Assembly (NCBI GenBank): GCA_014529385.2
Contig: CM043970.1
Location: 45,908,279 to 45,972,278 of the forward strand
Reading direction: 5' to 3'
Length of the DNA: 64,000 nucleotides
Source: Adiantum capillus-veneris
Lineage: Eukaryota; Streptophyta; Polypodiopsida; Polypodiales; Pteridaceae
The notes beneath the pieces are model-generated. The model was not told the DNA's origin, searched no databases, and saw only the letters and a program-made list of their open reading frames with translations. The position numbers and the translations under genes are program-made. This document shows positions 37,119 through 46,849 of this stretch, piece after piece (within the stretch, counting starts at the first letter, position 1; every line of letters starts with the position of its first letter).

Positions 37119-37350
37119 GAATACATCATCATTGACATACCTGAAGAATTGACAAAAGTTGTTTCAATGAAGCCGAGCCCCAAAAAAGAGCAAATGAAAG
37201 CAGAAGAAGGAAAAAATTTCCAGTTTCAACGTCAAATGTTCCACAAACGCAAGATCAAGAGAAGAACAAGGATACGAGAGAAGATCGATTGTCTTCTACG
37301 ACAATCAAATTCAGCATATACGGAGAAACATGACTCAAAATCACATGTTC
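37119..37350 (+). pseudogene. E4: basic linker
   Basis: Short Lys/Gln/Arg-rich frames (HKRKIKRRTRIREK). It sits exactly where E3 has RT, RNase H and integrase, none of which is present. Confidence 0.45.
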
Positions 37351-37351
37351 A

Positions 37352-37681
37352 GTTGTGATAGATCCAGACGCGACAAAGAATCTAATGACTTATGGAACAT
37401 CGATCATGATGGGAAAGCCACCAATTAAAGAGCTAGAGGACATCGTGTACACAAGTTCAAAAATGCCGATTCCTAGCTTTGGAGTGGCCGAGGCCGTACT
37501 CAAGTTGAGTACCAAGGAGTACAAGGATAATTTCCACATAATTGAATCCCATCACATCAAGGAGAGTCTAGTCCTAACAGAAATCTGGAGGAACATCTTC
37601 TTTCAACAACAACCAAAAGCCTCGATAACGACAACAGTAACACTCCATGAAGCTTCTCAAATCCATGCGGAGAAGAAATAG
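37352..37681 (+). pseudogene. E4: PR2-like domain with altered active site
   Basis: 108 codons. VIDPDATKNLMTYG aligns with LLDSGAQANLLSLS of E3 PR2, and VLTEIWRN with LLGQPWQKQ at about the same distance. The catalytic D-S-G is D-P-D, so protease activity is unlikely. That the fold is kept in a pol-less element suggests a structural role or simply slow decay. Confidence 0.5.
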
Positions 37682-37734
37682 CCAACCATCGCGGTAAAAG
37701 GTAAAGCAAAGGTAAACACTGAAGTATATCAACC

Positions 37735-38503
37735 TTGCAAAACGACTTTACCTTCAACGAGCCTACATCAAGAGCCAAACCATTGACAATGCAATGGAAA
37801 CCAAAACAAAAAGTCTATCAACCAAAGTTTCCATCACATCAAAGCATTAGGAAGAAGCCGAAGAATGTCAACCAAGTATTGGTATCCAAACAACACATCC
37901 AAGTCAAAGACCCAGTTTTGATACAGAAGCACAAGTTCAACCACAATAACAAAAGATGACAGGGTGGGTAGCATCAAACGAGTCAATCACTGCTCAGGGC
38001 TACTTCCAAGGAAACGCTAATGTTCGGGCCAAAAAGCATAAAGTAACAGCCTGGATCTACTCGCCTCAACCAAATAGTTCTACAAAGAGAAAGACGAGAT
38101 ATAAACGCAAGACAAACAACTCAATTAGGAGAAAGAACTACCACAAAAGGCAAAAGCAAACATCAAAGCAGCAAACAATGCGACAAGTTTGGGTATTAAA
38201 GTCAGACCTCGGCAAAGCTACCCAACACAAACAGGTGAAGCATCAGATGATTCCAGTGAAGCTACTCCAAGCACAAGGATTTTATGAAGGTAACACTCAC
38301 ATATGGTTATCAAAAATTGTAGCTCAATCTGGAACAACCAAGAGAGATCATGCAGCACAAGCTTCTAACCCAAAGCAAGCAAAGACAACCAAGATCCAAC
38401 AAAACCCAATTGCAACCAAGGCTGTTGCAATCTCTAGATGGATACCTTGTCATCAACTCCAAAATCAAGGCTTCTACAAAGGAACTCATCAGATATGGAT
38501 ACC
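37735..38503 (+). CDS. E4: W-I-P-K repeat tail, left part
   Basis: Frames 37735-37959 and 37956-38612 (the latter runs into the Copia LTR after 38503). Longer repeat units are visible: GWVASNESITAQGYFQGNA, MIPVKLLQAQGFYEGNTHIW and RWIPCHQLQNQGFYKGTHQI, i.e. W-[IV]-P-x4-Q-x-Q-G-F-Y-x-G, ending in I-W-I/L. Very basic throughout (KRKTRYKRKTNNSIRRK). The last unit is cut at IWIP by insertion of E5 and resumes at 46624. Confidence 0.65.
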
Positions 38504-38866
38504 TGTTGGAATTAGGGTTGCAGAGAAACGCACACAGCTTGGAGAAGACGAAGGAAGATCAAGGCACACAATAGGGAATGTGTTACTTAGTGTGCAATGG
38601 AAAGATAGATAGTCCTAGAGTGATGGGCATATATACAATGCTTGGAATTAGGGTTGCAGAGAAACACACACAGCTTGGAGAAGACGAAGGAATCTCAAGG
38701 CACACAATAGGGAGTGTGTTACTTAGTGTGCAATGGAAAGATATATGGCCCTAGAGTGATGGGCATATATACAATGCTCGAGGGAAAAAACCTCCTAAAG
38801 AGGGAAAACATGCCCCGGCGGTCCTAGTGTGTTCACGCACATCACTACCACATGTATATGGTAACA
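38504..38866 (-). repeat. 3' LTR of Copia E5 with internal duplication
   Basis: 363 bp, bounded by TGTTGGAATTAGGG...TATGGTAACA on the plus strand. It is longer than the other LTR because a 137-bp segment is duplicated in tandem (38506-38642 and 38643-38779). Confidence 0.9.
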
Positions 38867-38876
38867 AATCCCCCCT
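38867..38876 (-). other. Polypurine tract of Copia E5
   Basis: The minus strand reads AGGGGGGATT directly before the LTR start TGTTACC. Confidence 0.8.
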
Positions 38877-38894
38877 GGAGTGATGCGGTGAACG

Positions 38895-39647
38895 AGAGCT
38901 GGCACATCAGTAAAGGGAAGTGCGATGCCTAGAGGACATGATCAGTCCACAAAGGGGAGTAAGCCCAAAGCTTTGCGGAAAGCTTCAAGCTTCTCACGAG
39001 ACAATGCCTTTGTGAAAAAATCTGCAAGGTTGTCCTATGTTGGCACATAAGCCAAGTTGATCTCTCCTGCTGAGAGCCTCTCCCTGACATAGTGGAAATG
39101 CACCTCAATGTGCTTTGTGGGAGTAGGAAAAATTGGGTTCCTCGCAACTGCCAATGCGCTCTGACTGTCAATGTAGATAGTGTTGGCAGTGTCCTGTCCA
39201 ACACCCAAATCAGCCATAAGGAGTTTGAGCCATACACACTCATTTGTAGTTGTGAAGGCTGCCCTGTACTTAGCCTCACAACTTGAAGTGGCCACAATAG
39301 GTTTCTTCTTGCTCAACCATGATATACATGAACTGCCAAGCATGAAACAAAAACCACTTGTGGACACTCGCTGTCAAAACAACCAGCCCAATCTGAGTCC
39401 AAAAAAGCATGTAAGTATGGCGGCAATGATCCCCCTTGGGATAAAACAAGCCAAGATGTAAAGTGCCACTAAGGTAGCAAAAAATCCTCTTGACAGCCTG
39501 CCAATGCTTAGACCCTGGGCTATGCATAAATTTGCTGACCTGTGAGACTACAAACTGAATATCCGGCCTCCTGTTGCATACATAAATGAGGCAGCCAACA
39601 ACAGGATCGCCAGCATCATGTAGACTCAACTTCAAACCTGTTTCCAT
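38895..39647 (-). pseudogene. Copia E5 RT end and RNase H
   Basis: RPDIQFVVSQVSKFMHSPGS (RT thumb block) in 39276-39647, then TSGFCFMLGSSCISWLSKKK, CEAKYRAAFTTTNECVW and IYIDSQSALAVARNP in 39035-39367, the classic Copia RNase H with its D/E/D positions. The end HIEVHFHYVRERL is in place. Split by at least one frameshift and a stop at 39035. Confidence 0.85.
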
Positions 39648-39701
39648 GGGAGTGGCAATAGGTTTGCAATCCTCAAGTCCAAACTTACAATAGCAAGGTC
39701 T

Positions 39702-40594
39702 CTATGTAATTTTTCTGACAAAGGCAATACCACCATCATAGTGCTTAAATTGTATGCCCAAGTAATGATGCAACAGCCCCAAATCTTTTATCTTGAAAGT
39801 AGCATTCAAATCAGCCTTAAATTCAGCAATATGTCTCTCATTTGGTCCAGTGATCAGCAAATCATCGGCATAGAGAACCACAATGAGAAGTACATCACTC
39901 TCATGCTTTACATACAATGTGCTTTCTGCTGGACTGTTACGAAAGCCTTGTTGACCAAATGAGTGTCAGCTTTCTCATACCACGCATGAGGAGATTGCTT
40001 CAACCCATACAAAGCCTTCTTACATCTGCACACTTTGTCCTCTTGTCCTTTTATGCCAAAACTGTGAGGCTACGTTACATAAACTTCCTCAAATATGTCA
40101 CCATTCAAGAAAGCAGTAACAATGTCTGATTGATGTACATCCCAACCAAAATGAGATGCCAATGCACATAGAAAATGCACAGTAGTCATACAACAAGTGG
40201 GAGCAAAAGTCTCTTCATATTCTATGCCTTTTTGTTGTGCATAACCCTTTGCAACAAGTCAAGCCTTATGGCGATGGATCTCACCATACGGCTTGCGTTT
40301 CAACTTGTAAACCCACTTCGTACTACTGGCCTTTTTGCCAGGAGGCAAATCACATAAAGTCCATGTGTCATTTTCTATAAGCGCATCATATTCTGATTGC
40401 ATGGTAGCCATCCAATTTTTTGAATTCTGTGCTTCATCAAAAGACAGAGGCTCCTCAACATCATGTAAGCTAGACACAGCCAAAGCATAACAATCTGATG
40501 CATAAGATGCATGGCAGGAGCCTGAACGAGTACGACTAGACAAAGGTGCATCCAATTTACTATCACGCAAAGTGTGCACCAGCCATTTTGGCAT
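39702..40594 (-). pseudogene. Copia E5 reverse transcriptase
   Basis: Begins NSKNWMATMQSEYDALIEND and TKWVYKLKRKPYGEIHRHKA, then (past a stop at 40259) the A-K-G-Y region and a palm block with TAFLNGDI, ending with VLYADDLLITG, the Copia form of the catalytic Y-x-D-D box. Stops at 40259 and 39702 interrupt the frame. Confidence 0.88.
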
Positions 40595-40603
40595 ACCTCT
40601 AGC

Positions 40604-41503
40604 CTACTCATTTTCAGCCCTTTCTTCATCAAGTACATCATGTACATCTGCATCAGTAATAGGCTGATATGTAACATTTTTAGAAACCCCCATTGGTTGT
40701 ACATTTGCCTCATTGGAACTTACATTCGTATTTCCACCACTAAAAAGAGGCAACAAAGTGTCATAAATGTCATGTGCGCTTACATTACTGTCTCTAGTAC
40801 ATGACAGCAAGGGCTGAACAGAATCTTCTACAAACACTACATCCCGTGAAACCAGAATACGTTTTGTTTGCGGATGATACAACCTGTAACCTTTGCTTTC
40901 AGCACTATAACCAACAAAAATACATTTGACAGGCTTATCATCCAATTTTCTGTGTTGTGTTTGTGGCACCAAAGCATATGCCAAACAGCCAAAAACACAC
41001 ATGTGCTCAATAGAAGGCTTTCTATCATGACATGCTTCATATGGAGTAATAAACTGCAAAGCTTTCGCAGGACACCTGTTTAGTACATAAGTGGCACACA
41101 TGATGGGCTCAAGCAAAAAAGAATGCGGCAAAGCTTGACTTTTGACCATACATCGTGCCATTTCCGTAAGTGACCTGCTTTTCCTCTCAGCAACACCATT
41201 TTGTTGAGGTGTATAAGGCACTGTACATTGGTGTTTTATCCCATGACTAGCCAAAAATGCATTGAATTCATGAGACATATACTCCCCCCCTCGATCGGAA
41301 CGGAGGGTGCCCATAGTACATTTTGAGACATTTTCAGCCATAGCCACAAATTGTTTGAAGCACATAAAAACTTTGGACTTCGCTTTAAGTGGAAATACCC
41401 ATGCATGCCTGGAGTAATCATCAATGAAAGTCACTAAGTACAGGTAATTGCCCAAGGCCGGAGTTTGCATGGACCCACAAACATCACTATGCACAAGCTG
41501 CAA
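40604..41503 (-). CDS. Copia E5 integrase
   Basis: 299 open codons. LVHSDVCG (first D), LRSDRGGEYMSHEF (second D) and TPQQNGVAERKSRSL (E) form the DD35E core; CVFGCLAYALVP and KCIFVGYSAESKGYRLY are the conserved C-terminal blocks of Copia integrase. It is in the same frame as 41633-42130, separated by two in-frame stops, so the polyprotein is broken upstream. Confidence 0.92.
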   Translation of the reverse strand: MQLVHSDVCGSMQTPALGNYLYLVTFIDDYSRHAWVFPLKAKSKVFMCFKQFVAMAENVSKCTMGTLRSDRGGEYMSHEFNAFLASHGIKHQCTVPYTPQQNGVAERKSRSLTEMARCMVKSQALPHSFLLEPIMCATYVLNRCPAKALQFITPYEACHDRKPSIEHMCVFGCLAYALVPQTQHRKLDDKPVKCIFVGYSAESKGYRLYHPQTKRILVSRDVVFVEDSVQPLLSCTRDSNVSAHDIYDTLLPLFSGGNTNVSSNEANVQPMGVSKNVTYQPITDADVHDVLDEERAENE

Positions 41504-41632
41504 CCTGCATGTGGCCCTAACTGAACCATCCTTTGGAAACTTATAACGCTACATCTTACCCAAAATACAGCCTTCACAAACATGTTTGACAGGTGCTTCA
41601 AGAGGCGGCAAAGAAGCAACCATATCAGATTT

Positions 41633-42130
41633 CTACAAACGCAGCAAACTGGCAAAATTCAGATGACCAAAACGTGCATGCCAAAGTTTTACATCTGAAA
41701 TAGCCCTTGAATCTGCAACTGCATTTGCAAAATTTTTTCCACACTTGTCATACAAAGTGAGCTTATACAGCCCACAGCACAAAAGGCTAGATGCAACAAT
41801 TTCATCACCAAAACTGAGATCATGAATTGTACATCTGTCATCCACAAATTTGACTACAAGTCCAAGTCTAGCAAGTGTAGATACAGACAAAATATTCTTC
41901 TTGATCGCAGGTACATAAAGTGCATCAACAAGTGTGAAAGAACTACCATTAGCAAGAGTAAGCACAATCTTTCCAACTCCCTGAACCGGATAAGAGGCAT
42001 TGTTAGCACAAGTGACTGAATTCCCATGAGGGAGAAACTCGAGAGAAGTGAACAATTCACGATGTGAGATAATGTGCTTTGTAGCACCACTGTCGAAATA
42101 CCACACATGTGAATCTATAGCAATTGACAA
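41633..42130 (-). CDS. Copia E5 protease and gag-pre-integrase domain
   Basis: WYFDSGATKHIISHRELF is the Copia protease active-site block; LYVPAIKKNILSVSTLARLG and LWHARFGHLNFASL belong to the protease end and the H..H zinc part before integrase. TAG at 41633 and another stop about 80 bp further interrupt the way into integrase. Confidence 0.9.
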   Translation of the reverse strand: MSIAIDSHVWYFDSGATKHIISHRELFTSLEFLPHGNSVTCANNASYPVQGVGKIVLTLANGSSFTLVDALYVPAIKKNILSVSTLARLGLVVKFVDDRCTIHDLSFGDEIVASSLLCCGLYKLTLYDKCGKNFANAVADSRAISDVKLWHARFGHLNFASLLRL

Positions 42131-42163
42131 TCATGCATCATGGACAGCAGGATTGTAAGTGCA

Positions 42164-42592
42164 CTATGTGCTAAAAGCCCATTCTGCATCAACATCAGCA
42201 TTACAGTCTTCTTTTACAGAAGACTCAACAATGGCTGCATTTGCAGTGGAACCACCCTCTTTCTTCTTAGCCTCTTTGGCCTTCAACTTAGGACACGACT
42301 TGGTCAAGTGATCATTAGCTTTACAATAATGGCAACGCATCTTCTTTTTGCCCTTATCACCAAAATTTCCAGACGAATTTCTACTAGCAGAAGAATTAAG
42401 AACAGAAGTTTTTCCACTCACAGCACAACCATAAGAAGTGGCTGCATTGCTGTTACCACCCTTTCTTTGAGAAGCAATAAAATCCTGTTCAACTGCACGC
42501 TGTCTAGTCCTGTTTTTTCTGGAAAGTGACTCTTGCAACAGCAATGTGCATAATGCATCAAACTTGACAACTTCTGTATTTCCTTGGGTCAT
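42164..42592 (-). CDS. Copia E5 gag C-terminal part
   Basis: 142 codons with a canonical zinc knuckle CHYCKANDHLTKSC (C-x2-C-x4-H-x4-C). Upstream, PDSY and similar gag residues continue to about 42656, where E6 sequence cuts the gene. The N-terminal half of gag is not present. Confidence 0.85.
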   Translation of the reverse strand: MTQGNTEVVKFDALCTLLLQESLSRKNRTRQRAVEQDFIASQRKGGNSNAATSYGCAVSGKTSVLNSSASRNSSGNFGDKGKKKMRCHYCKANDHLTKSCPKLKAKEAKKKEGGSTANAAIVESSVKEDCNADVDAEWAFST

Positions 42593-42666
42593 AAGTCTCC
42601 AAGTACTAGCAGAAGTCTAGTAAGAATCTGGTAAGGCATCAAGAACAGTCTGTACAAGGGAACTAT

Positions 42667-45255
42667 TGATAGTCGTTTTTTGGCTTTCCATAACTTCCAT
42701 AGTAAGCTACCTCACCCTATCAAATCACTCAAAAATTTTGGTTATCCCTACCATTTCACTGTACATAGGCGTGTGTGAGTTAGGGACTTTCTCCATATTT
42801 TCTTAAAAACCCTCAATTAGCTAGTCACTAGGCTAGTTGAGCCAAAAATATAAAAAATATAAGTATATTATGGCCCATTTGTGTGTAAATATTTCATTGT
42901 ATATAGGGCCTAAATAAAAGGATTTTTCATAATTATTTTGGTATTTATTTAAATATTTATACTTAGGTGTGTGTTATTTATGCTATGTACATTGACTCAC
43001 CATTACCATATTTTTTCTTACCATTTTGCATACTCTTTATTCCATATAAAAATAATTTCATGCAAGCTTCTCTTATTTTTGGTGTAACTCCATCCCAACA
43101 AAAATCCAAAAAAACTAGTTTTATTTATGTGTATATTTTTTCACTATTGTGATTTTTCCTTCCTACATCTATTCTCTTTTACTCTCATAAATTAGAACAC
43201 CAAAAATATTCATCTTTTTATGGTAGACTTATAATGAGAGAGATTTATTTTGACCCTTTTATATTTTTTTCACCTATATTATTTATATTTGACATGTACA
43301 TATTTTTTTAGACCCCTAAATATTTGATTTTCTTAGTTGTACTATTCACTTATATCATGATCTCAACAATATCTTCAATTATAGACCTACCAAATAAGGT
43401 CAAGGGTATGTGGAATGCATGCATGCACCATGGGGAGCTCACTCTTGGAGGTATTCAAAAGAATCATCCAAAGAAGGACCTCACAAGGACCTTGTGCAGT
43501 GGAAAAAACAGTTGGTTTTGCTGAATTTTTAAAGATCACATGCTCCCCGAATTTGGAAAGGTGATACAAACAAAACTTGTAGCTCGTAAGCTGAACTTTC
43601 ACTTCAATTTCTTTCATATTTTTTTTAGCTAGGAGCTGTGAGCTATGATTTTATTGGTGGACCCCAGTTTGCCCATGCTATGCAGCCACACTCCCTCTTC
43701 CACTTTATCATTTTCCTCTTTCACACACACTCCTCCCTCTCCTTCCCACTCCCAAACCTGCAACTCCCATGTCCTAATTCACCCTCTTCACCATTGCCAC
43801 ATCTCTCACACCTCCATAGCCTTCATCCTCCATTTCTACACCCTATGTGTCCCCCTTTCTCTCTACATATATGTCCATATTACCATACTCTCTTTAACTT
43901 TGTAAAGAACTTCAAAAAATCAGCAAAAATCCAAAGATAACCTCTGCCAATGAAGGCTTTTATCATGAATTTTCTAAGGTTTGAAGATAACATAGCTTCA
44001 TCGACACGCGCTACTTCGCCATGCTGACCGCTTCTTCTACCGGTGCTGTAAAGAGGTGAATGTCAACTTCTCCAAGCTTCAACCTTGCTTTACAAGCTTA
44101 TCCCTTCTCTAACTTTTCTCATCATATATCTCACCATTTGGTGAATGATTTTGTAAATATTTTTTAGTGATAATTACTAACTACTAACCACTAACCTTAT
44201 TGTAAAATGCACCCTCTACTAGAGTAGGCACTCCCAAATTATTCACTCAATCCTCTCTCCTTTCATCCTCAATAATTCTCTTCCCTTGAGCCCACATCCA
44301 TGTGACTCAAAGGACAAGAGAGACCCACCCTCATTAAAAAAAATAAAAATATGCATAATCTTTTATTCCTTCAAATAAACTTGATTATGCCTAATCATAA
44401 TCGGGGCTTCTAAAACCTATAAATAGAGCCCTTCTCTCCCTTGTAAATCAACACATGATCACACTACACCACACCATTCTCAACACATAACACACCACTC
44501 TTCAAGCCTAGTTGTGTAGAGTGTGTGCATTGTGAGTGCTCTATTCCATCACTACACATAGGTGCATGGAGAAGTTTGAAGTTAGTTATGCCATCTAGAG
44601 GAGTGGAGTGATACTATACTTTGCAATCACACTTGTAGCCTACTCTTGTCCATAAATAAGATTCATAGTTTTGGGTGCAATTGCATGCTGCAACTACGAC
44701 TCTTCTCTCCAAATTGATTTGATAAGTTGGCTCATCAGGTGGTTGAAGGTATATTGTCCTTGAAGTTTGTTGTGCCATTTCATGCTTGGTGGTTTGAGGG
44801 CTTGTTGAATTGTTTGCCTAAAAGGTAAATTGTAAGAGGGTGCTCGGTGAGAGGGCTCCCGTGACCCTAAGACAATTTGTGTATTCGCAACAAGGTCAAG
44901 TTTTATGTTGTCCCTCTATTTCTCATCAAGCTTTGTGTGCATCTAGTCTTTAAGACTAAGACTGAGTTGCTCAAGTTGATTTGTGCTCTTCACCTCTCTC
45001 TGGTGTGGTGAATGTTTGTGTTTGGTGTGTGTGGCTATCTTGCATTCCCCTCTCCTTGTGCATTTGAGTACAAGGAGATTTCACGTGCGACCTAGTTCGC
45101 ATCTACAACTAGGTGGTGCCCCTTTTCTTGTTTGGTTTCTGGCTGTGGGCTGTTGTGTCTCTGATTGTGCTTGCCCCAGCCCCAATTGAGCAGCACGGGA
45201 GCCTCGAAGGGTGTTTAGAGGCCGCTCTTCTTGTTGCCCACCCCGGACCGCCTCA
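42667..45255 (+). repeat. 5' LTR of E6, about 2.6 kb
   Basis: Starts TGATAGTCGTTTTTTGGC, ends CCGCCTCA three bases before a primer-like site. Only its first 230 bp have a second copy in the window (36550-36777). Contains a plant TATA box at 44418. No coding supported inside. Confidence 0.8.
44418..44426 (+). promoter_or_regulatory. TATA box in E6 LTR
   Basis: CTATAAATAG, a near-ideal plant TATA box, within the long LTR and about 830 bp before its end. Confidence 0.7.
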
Positions 45256-45258
45256 AAA

Positions 45259-45276
45259 TGGTGCCCCCACTGAGGA
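45259..45276 (+). other. Primer-binding site of E6 (tRNA not identified)
   Basis: TGGTGCCCCCACTGAGGA directly after the LTR. The TGG start and position fit a tRNA-primed site; I cannot name the tRNA. Confidence 0.6.
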
Positions 45277-45564
45277 CTGACTTTGTGCTTATTGTTGTTG
45301 TATTGCATGAATGCTTGAATTTAGCATAATCAAGAAGATTATATGAATCATGAAAACTTGTATGACTGAGTTTAATTTCAATGCAACAAAAATTGATCTA
45401 GAATATGGTTTGGATTAGCATAACATAAGAAAGGAAAAAAAAACATTTTCACATAAGAATCTAGAATTCATGAGACCTTTCAAAACTTTGTGTAGTTAGT
45501 TGATGTCATGAGAGAAAATGATTGTTTGGAACTAATCTTTGTGTGGTTCTAGCATTGAGAGACT

Positions 45565-46224
45565 ATGACACACTATACCTTTGATGATATCCCAATCTTC
45601 TTCGGAAATCTAGAAGAAGATGTTGATGATTTTCTTGCTGATTTTAGAATGGTTTGTCGTATCCTTGGTAAAAGGGATGACATTGAAAAAGGGGATTTTC
45701 TATTGCTATGCCTTAGAGGCAACGCTGAGCAATGGTTTTGGAGTATGTCTTTTCAGATTGAAGATGGGTATACCCAAATTTCCAAAGCTTTGAAGACCAT
45801 ATTCTCTAAATTTCCAACAACAGAGAAAGCATGGGCTTCATTAGGGAGACTTCAACAACATGGTGAAGACTACTACGCTTATGAGGATATTTTTTCTCAT
45901 CAATGGGGAGGATATGGGTTTAGTTCTACATTTCTGGATTATGTAAAAATGGAGCAATTTATTTCGGGTTTGTCTCCTTTCCTAAAGGCTAAGGTTACTT
46001 GTAGTGGACCCTCTACCTTTGAAGAAGCGGTCACTATTGCCCGAAGGAAGTTTCACAAGTACTTCTACATCAAAAATGGTTTCCATCATGCTGGAAGAAC
46101 GAACCATCATGAAAGTGTTTCTATCAAGGAGTCATCTCCTTTGCCATACTTGTCTCCTTCTACTCCGACAAGTGTTGAAGAAGTTACTTACATGCCAACT
46201 TATTGGAAACGTAGGTCGAAATGA
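45565..46224 (+). CDS. gag of E6
   Basis: 219 codons from ATG 45565. Retrotransposon gag domain: PIFFGNLEEDVDDFLADFRM, LCLRGNAEQWFWSM, AWASLGRLQQHGEDYYAYED, MEQFISGLSPFLKAKV and FEEAVTIARRKFH. Position 310 bp after the LTR fits. No zinc knuckle is present; the frame ends about where Copia leader sequence begins, so the C-terminus is lost. Sequence is unlike E1/E3 gag, so E6 belongs to a different Gypsy group. Confidence 0.85.
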   Translation: MTHYTFDDIPIFFGNLEEDVDDFLADFRMVCRILGKRDDIEKGDFLLLCLRGNAEQWFWSMSFQIEDGYTQISKALKTIFSKFPTTEKAWASLGRLQQHGEDYYAYEDIFSHQWGGYGFSSTFLDYVKMEQFISGLSPFLKAKVTCSGPSTFEEAVTIARRKFHKYFYIKNGFHHAGRTNHHESVSIKESSPLPYLSPSTPTSVEEVTYMPTYWKRRSK

Positions 46225-46376
46225 GCCCGAATCAAAAATCTGAGCAGACTGAGATTTACAAGCCCACCCGAAATATTTGTCGACCTGCGAACGCTTGCCA
46301 AACCTCACTGTAATCGTGGAAAGTGAGCAGGCGTGTGCTGCAACAGCTGACGACTAAGCCCGGGAGGACGCAACCT
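46225..46376 (-). other. Leader of Copia E5
   Basis: Short non-coding stretch between primer site and the E6 junction. Confidence 0.6.
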
Positions 46377-46388
46377 GCTCTGATACCA
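46377..46388 (-). other. Primer-binding site, initiator tRNA-Met (Copia E5)
   Basis: The minus strand reads TGGTATCAGAGC, the standard plant Copia primer site, two bases from the LTR. Confidence 0.95.
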
Positions 46389-46390
46389 AT

Positions 46391-46618
46391 TGTTGGAATT
46401 AGGGTTGCAGAGAAACGCACACAGCTTGGAGAAGACAAAGGAAGATCAAGGCACACAATAGGGAGTGTGTTACTTAGTGTGCAATAGAAAGATAGATAGC
46501 CCTAGAGTGAATGGGCGTATATACAATGCTCGGGGGGAAAAACCTCCTAAAGAGGGAAAAAATGTTCCGACGGTCCTAGTGTGTTCACACACATCACTAC
46601 CACATGTATATGGTAATA
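46391..46618 (-). repeat. 5' LTR of Copia E5
   Basis: 228 bp, TGTTGGAATTAGGG...TATGGTAATA; same as 38504-38866 without the internal duplication. Confidence 0.92.
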
Positions 46619-46840
46619 ATACTGAAGCCTATTGTCCATCAGATTATAGAAGAAGATAAAATGCAAAAGATGGTCACACAAGGACCAAAAACAAGATGGG
46701 TTCCAAAATTACTAGTAGAAAATCAATCACAGAGAGCCCACACATCTCAACAACCGCTTCTCATTGGAGATAAAGCAAAGGCTCCATCAGTCTCTACAGC
46801 AGTTGAAGAACTTGTTTCACAAAGTAGTGTGAACATATGA
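46619..46840 (+). pseudogene. E4: W-I-P-K tail, right part
   Basis: Resumes after the Copia insertion: TRWVPKLLVENQSQRAHTSQ. Ends at a stop at 46840. One more frameshift is needed to link it with the left part. Confidence 0.6.
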
Positions 46841-46849
46841 CAAGCAAGT

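Larger units (their letters stand above)
42667..46224 (+). mobile_element. E6: 5' part of a long-LTR Gypsy element inside Copia E5
   Basis: 5' LTR, primer site and gag only. The right end near 46224 is fused to the Copia leader with no 3' LTR. The matching 3' end of such an element lies at 35558-36777. Confidence 0.8.
38504..46618 (-). mobile_element. E5: Ty1/Copia element inserted in E4, itself interrupted
   Basis: LTRs at 38504-38866 and 46391-46618, an initiator tRNA-Met primer site at 46377-46388, a polypurine tract at 38867-38876, and gag-PR-IN-RT-RNase H order on the minus strand. Target-site duplication: ATACC (38499-38503) versus ATACT (46619-46623). E6 sequence (42667 to about 46224) sits inside between gag and the leader. 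Several in-frame stops and frameshifts make it inactive. Confidence 0.92.
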
